From Odontesthes bonariensis (lineage: Eukaryota; Chordata; Actinopteri; Atheriniformes; Atherinopsidae), in NCBI RefSeq assembly GCF_027942865.1, contig NC_134516.1:23897822-23961821 (forward strand): a stretch of 64,000 bases of DNA. Direction: 5' to 3'. Made by a program: the position numbers and the translations under genes. How positions within the stretch are numbered: the first letter of the stretch is position 1; every line of letters begins with the position of its first letter. Below the pieces are notes generated by a model, which did not search any database, was not told the DNA's origin, and was given only the letters and a program-made list of their open reading frames with translations. Positions 42,201-64,000 of this stretch are shown piece after piece.

Positions 42201-45200
42201 CAGACACCGTCTGGTCCAATGTTGAGTGATCCAATGCAATTTTGTACGTTTCAATGATTTCACATTCATTTTCTGTGGATGGTCCTCTCTTGTGGTTTTA
42301 AAAGAGTAGAACTATTTACATTTAATCTATGTTCTTTATGTAAACAAAATAAATTAAGAGCCCGATATAACAATAATAATAAAAAAAAAGAAGCTATTTT
42401 TCCCCTCTACACAACCACGGAGCTTCTTCTTTTGGCTCGTTCTGCTGTTAGATGACACAGCGGAGGGATTGGACCATTAAACCGTCCAAACGCGCAGTGG
42501 AGCTCCCTTTACAGACTCTATCGGGGATAAAACATGGAGATCCTGGGCGCAGCTCAACTACTGTCCTTTGACGTCTACAGCAGAGCCAAGCGGGGCAAAC
42601 CAAGGACATGGTTAATGCCATCGGTTCCGTTACGCCACTTTTCCAGAAGCAAAATTTAGCCTCTCGGTTACTTAATGTGATCCACAAAGCCAAGTCATGC
42701 ACTGAACCTTCCTAGCAGGGTGGCCAGGCTCAGCCCGCACTGGCCACGCTTTCAGTCATTAGTGTCGTTGTAGACACGTCATGCAGACAGAGGGTGGATA
42801 AATTGTGGTAGCTGCCAGTCCAGAGACCAAAACCGCTGCCTCTCCTGTGAGTGCGCCAATCTGAAGAAATAAAATGGAGGGGGGCACATGTGGGCCCACA
42901 TGCTGCCAGTGTGTGTTTGAGTTGCAGGCTAAATTGTATTTCTATATTATTACAAGAAGTCTGGCGCAGAAAGTGAGCTCAACATAAACGTGATGAGGCC
43001 AAACAAAGAGGGACAGCATCTGTTGACAGAATATCGTAGAAAGAATGTAAAATTTGATTTGGAAGTGCCAAAAGAAGATACCTTAGAGTGGATACAGGAG
43101 ATGGCTAAAGAGTGCTCTGAAAATGTGGCATCGTGTCCTTGGGAAGCCCCAGCTATCAATGGAGTCAAATGAGTAAGGTCTTTACTTTAAAGCCTGACCT
43201 CAACGAATATTAAGAGACCAAACAAATAAACTGGAAAGATTTATTTTTTAGAGAAGACTCTTTTTCACTTAACTCTCCAGGATAGAGTGAGCATGAAAGT
43301 TTTGAGCTTTTTAAAAAAAATCCTTTTGTTGTGTATCCACTTGAAAGAAGATTTTGACAAAACGACAGCCTCTTTGGTGGAAGCAGATCCAGTTTCCCAT
43401 GAGCATGGAGGCACTAAGAGTAACATGAGGAGAGCCACTCGCCCCGATTTGATCATGCAGCAGCAGCAGCAGCAGCCGTGAACTGTTTGAAAGGTCTACA
43501 AGCGGGAGCCAATATAGTTCCAACTGTTTTACCAGATAAAGTAACTTAAAATTGGACTCAAAGTAAGTTATTTCTTTACAGTAAGAGGGAGAAGCAAAAG
43601 CACACGACTGCTGCTGCCCACGTGGGTTTTGTTAGTAGCTCAAGTCACCCAACAATTAGTGTCCCAATGACTCTGAGAAACCAAACTGCAAGCTCAAAGC
43701 AGAGCAGTAGATGTGACACAAGGGTCAAATGAGCAGAACTCTTATTTCCCAAAAGCATAAAACCACTGTGGTAATATCTGCTTTTTGAGTCATGTTCCAA
43801 ACTGTTTTTTTGCAACTTCTTTCCCACAATAAATGCAATGTCATTTCGGACCAATGCGAGTCTCTCTAAATGACCGTGCATTTGCAGCGGTTCCATGCTT
43901 TGGGGAATCAGCTCATCAGTATTTCTGATGAAGTTCAACACCAAGAGACGACGAGGAATTGCTTTGAGTTTCCTCATCGCGGTTTTTAAGTTTTTTGTTT
44001 TTGCCAAGGTTTGATTTAGTTCAAGCTAAGTTTGTTTCCTTCCAAATGGGAATGAAGTAATACATGTTTAAACCCACACATGGCATCAAATACACTTTTT
44101 TTTTTTTTTAGTCACCCTTGGCCTATAGTTGTAGCCAGTAATGCATCATGGCATTAAAAATAATGACGATAAGAGACATAATTCAAATTCTTAAAGGCAC
44201 AGTACATAAACAAATGATTCTCCATATTTTTTTTGTTTAAAACAAAGAAAAGTGGGCTGTAATTAAAGACCCCGTGTCTTAAGACTGCTTGCTAGCATCA
44301 GTGCTAGCTAGCACTAAGTTCTCGCTGGCATTCCACTGATGGGGAACTTCAGTTTGACCAGCCCCTCGTTCTTTTCCTTCTCAGACCTCAGTAAGTCAAT
44401 ATATCAACATTTTAAAAAGTGGAAACAAAAAAAACAAAAAAAAAACAAAAAACAAAGCTGTTTCCCTGGCCTCTTTTATGTATGTATAAGTGTAGGAGAC
44501 CTCAGCCAGTTCTTATATTTGAATTTATATGCAGACATTTTCCTTTGACGTCTTGCCTATCTCTATACTTTAGAAAAGGTTTTGGCCGGTGATTTACAAC
44601 ATGGCCATGCGTTAAATACAAAGAGGATGTGAGTTACACAGGAAGCCCGACTGGCTTTGGGTGAATGAAGACAAAAACAATGAAGCCAAAACTCAAATTA
44701 GAAATGGGAAAAAAACAAAAAAAAAACAAAGATTTTGCCCTTTCTACAGCTATTTAAGAGAAGTCCACACATTTTAAATCTTAACACGTCCTATCTCAGG
44801 GCATTTGAGAAACAACTTGAACTTTAACTGGTTATTTTCTTCCAGACAAAAAATAAAATAAAAAATAGAAAAATAAAAGCAGCGAGAAAATTTGCTAAAA
44901 AGTTCCTCTCTGAGACCAAATATCGTTACTTGCTGGAAGCCAATACAAATCTGTGTCCAGTGTTGAAATGTAACCAAGGGAAATTCAACAATTTCTTTAA
45001 ATGTGGCCTATATCAAGAGGTGAGATTAAGAAAGAAACCTTTGTAGAAACAAAGGCGGAGATGGAAAGCTCAAGAAAAATCTAAACTGAGAAAAAGACAT
45101 GAGTGAGTGGGGATGGAGGGCTATATAAATGAGTATAAATAGTTTAATAACATGCATGTGAGTTGTGGGGGATAATGGAGAGACAAACGGGATGAAGAGG

Positions 45201-45267
45201 AGAGTGTAGAGAAAGGATGGAGGGTGAGTGAGAAGAAGAGAGATGAGTGAAGAGGGGATAGAGACAC
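35761..45267 (-). other. Gene-poor region, probably including a long ddx3x 3' UTR
   Basis: Nearly 9.5 kb without a recognisable spliced gene. Many A-runs on + (e.g. 39262-39294, 40580-40598, 44425-44456) make the - strand T-rich, as in vertebrate 3' UTRs. AATAAA on - occurs at 42011-42016 and 36278-36283, among others. DDX3X transcripts are known for long 3' UTRs, so part of the region is likely ddx3x UTR; how far it reaches cannot be read from sequence alone. (CA)n lies near 38185-38202. Confidence 0.4.
42931..43171 (+). other. Unidentified open frame with protein-like composition
   Basis: After an in-frame taa near 42929, the frame reads YYYKKSGAESELNINVMRPN, then EYRRKNVKFDLEVPKEDTLE and SENVASCPWEAPAINGVK, with a tga at 43170. 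Residue use (charged, few rare residues) looks more like real protein than the surrounding A/T-rich DNA. I do not recognise it. It lies on the strand opposite to the presumed ddx3x 3' UTR, so it may be a decayed gene or retrocopy piece. Confidence 0.25.
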
Positions 45268-59165
<13,898 letters not shown>

Positions 59166-60530
59166 AACTATAGAATATGGAGGAAAAATGTTGGCGTTGA
59201 AAAAGGACCTCTTTGTTTGCCGGGTTTGATGTTATTTTTTTTTCTTCCTTTGCCTCTAGCCTGTTTATGTGGTTACGGCAGTTGACACTTATTCAATTGG
59301 TTTAACAGTTTTACGAAATTCCGCAAAATGCTAGTCTCGAATTTGACGTGGCGTTAAATTCCTGTAGTTTAGCTTTAAAGATGATACTTGATGCAAACCC
59401 AGCTGCGTCGGTTTGCTCTTTAGCTGAGGCAGAGATGAAGCCGTCATGCAGCCATCAAGGTAGCAACAAGCAAAGCGTATAAACATCCGGTTACTACAAA
59501 AATAAACGTCTTTTTCAACGAAAGTGTGTGTGACGTTTTGGCAAATACATACACAACGAATGTAAAATATTAGAAATTATATAATTTTGACAAATGGTGT
59601 TTTATATGTGTTGGACTAAATAAATAAATTGAATCAAAATCAAATTAAAAACATGTTTTATTTCTCCAATGCGTACAAAAAAATGACACACGCTAAATAT
59701 CTTGCTTTTTCATACTGGTGCAAAAGGAAATTTAGAGATTACTGCATGTACACATTGCCGTACGTTGGATATGTTTTTGCAGAGAAAAAGTTAGCTATAA
59801 TCAGCTAACAGCTCCCCTTTGTCATCAGATTTTTCTACATTTCCGGATTGCTACTGGTTTTTAGTAGTTAGCTTGATGGACTCATCCAAAATATAATTAA
59901 TTCGGAAATCGCGAGATTTTAATAGTAGTATGTCGCGATATTGCCAGTAAAAGGTTAAATATTACGTTAGCTGTTAAGACTTTCAGTCACCTTCTTTCTG
60001 TCTGCTTTGTTCGTAAAAGCCATGATAAGTCAAAAGTAAATGAACTGAGTTATGACTTAAATGGGCATTTTGGTAATCAAATGTTTCTAGGAGTTTACAA
60101 ATAATATATATATTTTTTAAACACACACACACAAAAAAAGGTTATGGCAGGTGTTGCAAGGGCAAGGTGCGACCTAAAGGCCCAACGAAAATGTATATTT
60201 GGGCCATGTCTGGTAAAGTTTTGGCTGAGTTCAGGCAGTCACACTCACCCTGAGTTAAAGGCTGAGTGTGGACTACAGGATGTTTTCCAGACAGATATTC
60301 TTTGGTATAATTTTTGCTTAGGGATTGTGTTGGCTGCATCAGTCATCTGTAATGCATGTAGAGCATTTGAATTATTTTAATTTTAAAAAAATGACAAAAT
60401 TCTACTCATTGTAAGACATTTGTTGCCAGTTTTTGGATTGAACTTTCTCCTTAGTAGTGCCACATGGAGGTTGTAAACCAGTGCCCTTCAATCTTCATTC
60501 ATCTGCCATGTTTGTGTGTGTACTGGTTTT
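59166..60530. promoter_or_regulatory. ddx3x 5' flank; no other gene recognised
   Basis: Immediately upstream of the ddx3x ATG on -, with no TATA box at the expected place. Sequence to ~59500 is mixed in composition and probably contains the core promoter and 5' UTR. From 59500 to 60530 it is AT-rich without coding or repeat signatures that I can name. Confidence 0.35.
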
Positions 60531-60537
60531 GTGATAT

Positions 60538-60539
60538 CA

Positions 60540-60592
<53 letters not shown>

Positions 60593-60617
60593 TATATCTA
60601 TATATATATATATATTA
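60538..60617. repeat. Compound (TA)n-(GA)n-(TA)n microsatellite
   Basis: About 15 ta units, then about nine ag units, then a second imperfect ta tract. Confidence 0.9.
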
Positions 60618-63600
60618 AACCTACAAATTTGTTTCAAAAGAGAGTTACTCCTAGTCTGTTTTAAGGATTGGTTTGTGTTCAACACTGAGTGTGTCACACT
60701 TTCATTTTGCTCTCACACTCTGAAGTCCTAAGATCTCTTTTAGCATGTTAACAGCCTTTTATTGCTCTGCATAATGCAGTTTATAATAGCTCACAGACTA
60801 TGATGAGACTGTCACTGAGATTCTGTCTTTGGAGAAAGGCACGTGTTCATAAATGAATAATGACTGTCTTCACTGTTGCTTTGCTTTTGTTTAAGTTTGA
60901 TTTTTCACATGCTGCTTTATGTACAGACGACTTCTTGAGAGACTAAACTGTTTTTTGGTTTGTTTGTTTTTAGAAACAACACTCTCGGGAAATAAACAAT
61001 GAGGGTTTGATGCAATAATGGACAACAAAGACTCTTAAATTAAAGATCCATATGTATTCAAAACGAAAGTTGTGGCTGTGCAAGAAGGAAAATGTCTGAT
61101 TAAGCTGCATCACTTTGAGTAATAAGTACCAGTGTGAGTCAGTGTGAGCTGACTCTGTAAGGGAAGGGGCAGCACATCAGCACACAGCCAGAAAACCAGT
61201 ATGATCTTTTGGTAGACACATCTGCATGAACACATTCTCTTATCCAGACAAGACAGCTGAAAAATACCTGGTGGAAATCGTAGGTATGTGAAAGTCTTAC
61301 CTGTATCCACACACCTGATCCCAATAAAGGCATCTTGGATGTAGATGATGTTTTGATTGTGCTCTTCGATGGGAGTAAATTAAGTTATAGGCAGAACCGT
61401 TGAGCTGTGGGATGATATGGTTGACATACTTCCCTTAAATATTTCAAAGAGCCCCAAAATATATTTCTTAAATAGAAAGATGTAATCTGACCTGGACAGA
61501 TTAGATGTGGAGCACGTGAAACACATACACAGGCTTTTTTTTTTTTTTAAAGGCGCATAAATCAAAGCTGCATTTATCAATCTGCAAAAAAGAAACAAAA
61601 ATCAGTTATCCCATGACATTTGTATAAACTATTATTCTTCTAACTTTTTGCATCATAAGCATCACAATAACAGAGTTTTCTCCAGGACTTAAATTCTCAT
61701 TATTATCATTACCTTAGATCTTTTATGCAAGAATCAGGGGCAGCGCTCCCATTTTTTGAGTGCAATACAAAGAGGGGGAAAAAAAATACTGTAGCTGTAA
61801 TTCTGTGGAAGATGCAGACTGTAGATCCAACTGGTCTACATTCATACTACTGAAACTACTTTTGCACTTTTGATCAGCTCACACCTCGACCACATCTAGA
61901 GCTCAGAAGCATTGTTTCAAGCAATTTCTTGCCTTTTCTTTATGGAGATTTAAACACGGTCACAAAAAACATTTGTTCAAACTGAAACAGTTTACATCAA
62001 ACCGTTACATCATAATTCAGCTTTGCTATTTATTCCCCCCTCTTTAATGCCTTTATCACTCCTAGTTTCAAGTCAGGAAGGCATGAGTTCAACATCATGG
62101 AAAGGTATGAAACCTCAGGTGGAGCACATGACCAGAAGGGGAGATTTTGCCTGTGTTTTTTTTTTGCTTTCTCCATTTTACGCATATGTGGTGGCTTTGT
62201 TGGCACACATCCATAACGCCCACTCCTTTTGTTCACTCCGTTGTCCTAAAAGCTGTGCAAAAAAATGTGACGGTATCTTTTTTGTGTCAATGGCCACTTT
62301 CACCACGGGGATCTGGGGACGTGGTTGACCGAATTAAGAGCAACCTGAATTCCGAGCAAGTTGTTGGTTTTAAACCACAAATACAAATTCCTTGTATGTG
62401 CGTTCGGGTTTTTCTGTGGTTTCTCTTCAGCTCCATTTGGGTCGCAGATTTTTAGAGCCCCACACATAAAGGCAAACACCTACACAGGATGTGTATTCAT
62501 TGAACATAAGACGCTGTTGAGAAGCTGGTTAATATTTATACAGGCAACCTCAGTCCTGCTTACTCTTCTACTTTTGTTTATAGGGACATACTGACCATTG
62601 GTTTTGGAAACCTTATGAGCCTTATTAGCAAAACCAAGAAGTATGCTAGTTTCTGAGATTCACATAGAGAAGTAGAGTAGTCGTGTACAGGAAGCTTTTC
62701 TTGTGAGTAAAAAATATTGCAGTTATTTCCATCCTTGAACAAAACTCCGATATTTTTAGGAGGTCTGAAGGTTTCTAGCCTGTACAGGTTGAACTTTTAT
62801 GTGACATTAGCCTCTGCTGGTCCTTTTTTAACTCCAGGCAGCAACTTTTGCGGCAGGTTGAATATCTCATTCCACTCTCATATCTGTTCTTTATCAATCA
62901 AATCACATGTCACCGTGACATGCTGACAACATGTAATGTGATATAATGTACTCTTTTTAACTACTCTTATCTCAAAGAAGCACAGGTGAAAAAAGTTAAT
63001 CTAACAATGAATTCAGTCCAGCTTCTTCAGTTTCAGGGTTCACTTTTTCATCATGTTGGCACACTGTCATATCTGCTGATGCAGCTGTGCTTCTACGACA
63101 GGACAAAGTATGGTAGTAAAATATACTCAGCCTGTTCAAATTCATACAAGCTATGATATCAAAACCTTTGTAGTGTCTTTAACTCAAAAACTACATTAGA
63201 ATGCTTTTGCTCCTGTGTTTGGTTTACATGTTTCCTGCCTTGTCATTTCTCTTATATATTGTTACAATTTCTTTGCAAGAGCTAACAGCAGCTAGAAGGG
63301 CAGCTTATAAGTCCCTGAGACACAGAGGAAGAACTTTATTTTTTTAAGTCTATGTGGAGACAAGTGCAAGAACTACCCAGTAACTTTCCAGTTCTAGTCT
63401 GTTCTTTCCGCTGTGGCAGGGGCTGTTGTCAATATACTCTTGACTGACAGGTGGCAAACTTTTGCCGTTTGTTGTGGTTTATATAGGAGCATTTGTAGTC
63501 TGCTTCACTTACAATGTCCTTGTTATTCATGGCTTCTATTAGAAAAGTTTCACTTACACTTTTTTTTCCTAAGAGGGCATCTTGCTCACAAACTACTAAA

Positions 63601-64000
63601 TTTAATAATCTCCAAACTGGTATGTCAGCAAACATTAAAAAAAACCAAATCATCAAGGCTGATGCCTTGAAAAATGATGGACAGATTGAAACTGATTATG
63701 GTGTTTCAGTGGAATAACAAAAGACGACTGAAACTGGTAGTTCCATACTATCTTTTATTCTAATATACAGTTTGAAATAACTTTCAACAGTTGAGGCCTC
63801 GGTTGTGATATATCCAAAATGTCTTTGTACATCCTGAGAAATCCTGGTCTTCGAAAAAAAAATTAATAAATCAAGTTCACTTGGTAACGGAACATAATTT
63901 CCGTTATAAAAACTTATAAAACTTATAAAAAAAAAAAAAAAACAGAAAAAACAAGAGACAAGATTTTGTTCCCAGAAGCTTTGTGATTTTCCATTCTGTT
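60618..64000. other. No gene recognised; possible 3' end of a - strand gene at the right edge
   Basis: Short open frames only, without splice-consistent coding exons. At 63755-63760 tttatt (AATAAA on -), with further A-runs on + toward 63950, would suit the 3' UTR of a gene entering from the right on -. This is a weak inference. Confidence 0.3.

Noticed and set aside
60144-60380. 78-codon + strand frame upstream of ddx3x as a divergent gene
   Set aside because: No known motif or donor site, and it follows a ca/a-rich tract; chance frame more likely.
63429-63656. 75-codon - strand frame as a gene end
   Set aside because: No recognisable domain, no acceptor fitting a coding exon, and its composition matches surrounding AT-rich DNA.

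Overview
The window looks like nuclear DNA of a teleost fish, probably a percomorph. Spliced genes carry canonical GT/AG borders, there is a fish-type FISNA-NACHT-LRR-B30.2 immune receptor, and the intergenic DNA is dense in fish-type LINEs, Harbinger, hAT and Tc1 elements. The species cannot be named from the sequence.

Layout. 1-8.4 kb: a LINE relic, then an NLR (NLRC3-like) receptor gene on + whose exons from 912 to 8352 all join in phase; its first coding exon is not found. A PIF/Harbinger transposon sits in one of its introns. 8.6-13.5 kb: transposon and gene wreckage, including an orphan hAT BED-finger exon, a second degenerate NLR fragment, TTAA-flanked MITEs and an endogenous retrovirus env fossil. 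14.1-15.3 kb: SMIM11 on -. 16.5-22.7 kb: repeat-rich DNA with fragments of an unidentified multicopy protein, a 21-bp minisatellite, an ~840-bp interstitial telomere-like array, a tRNA-Ser(CGA) and LINEs nested in one another. 23.6-30.9 kb: GPR180 on -, ten coding exons. 32.0-35.5 kb: TGDS on +, twelve coding exons, head to head with GPR180 across ~1.04 kb. 35.8-45.3 kb: no spliced gene seen; T-rich on the - strand, probably in part the 3' UTR of the next gene. 45.3-59.2 kb: a DDX3X/PL10 DEAD-box RNA helicase on -, nineteen constitutive coding exons plus a probable 51-nt cassette exon. 59.2-64 kb: no gene recognised.

The four housekeeping genes (SMIM11, GPR180, TGDS, DDX3X) do not form a pathway. 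GPR180 and TGDS are also neighbours in human (13q32), so that pair is conserved synteny; SMIM11 (human 21q) and DDX3X (human Xp) beside them point to fish-specific chromosome arrangement. The main non-genic theme is a set of long inverted-repeat elements bounded by TTAA. At least four families, several with near-perfect arms of 250-400 bp, sit in introns of GPR180, TGDS and ddx3x and in the intergenic DNA. No novel biological system can be claimed with confidence. The best leads are the ddx3x cassette exon, the palindromic TTAA families, the telomere-like array beside the tRNA gene and the poly-serine expansion in the NLR B30.2 domain. Exon borders were placed by eye from splice consensus and reading phase.
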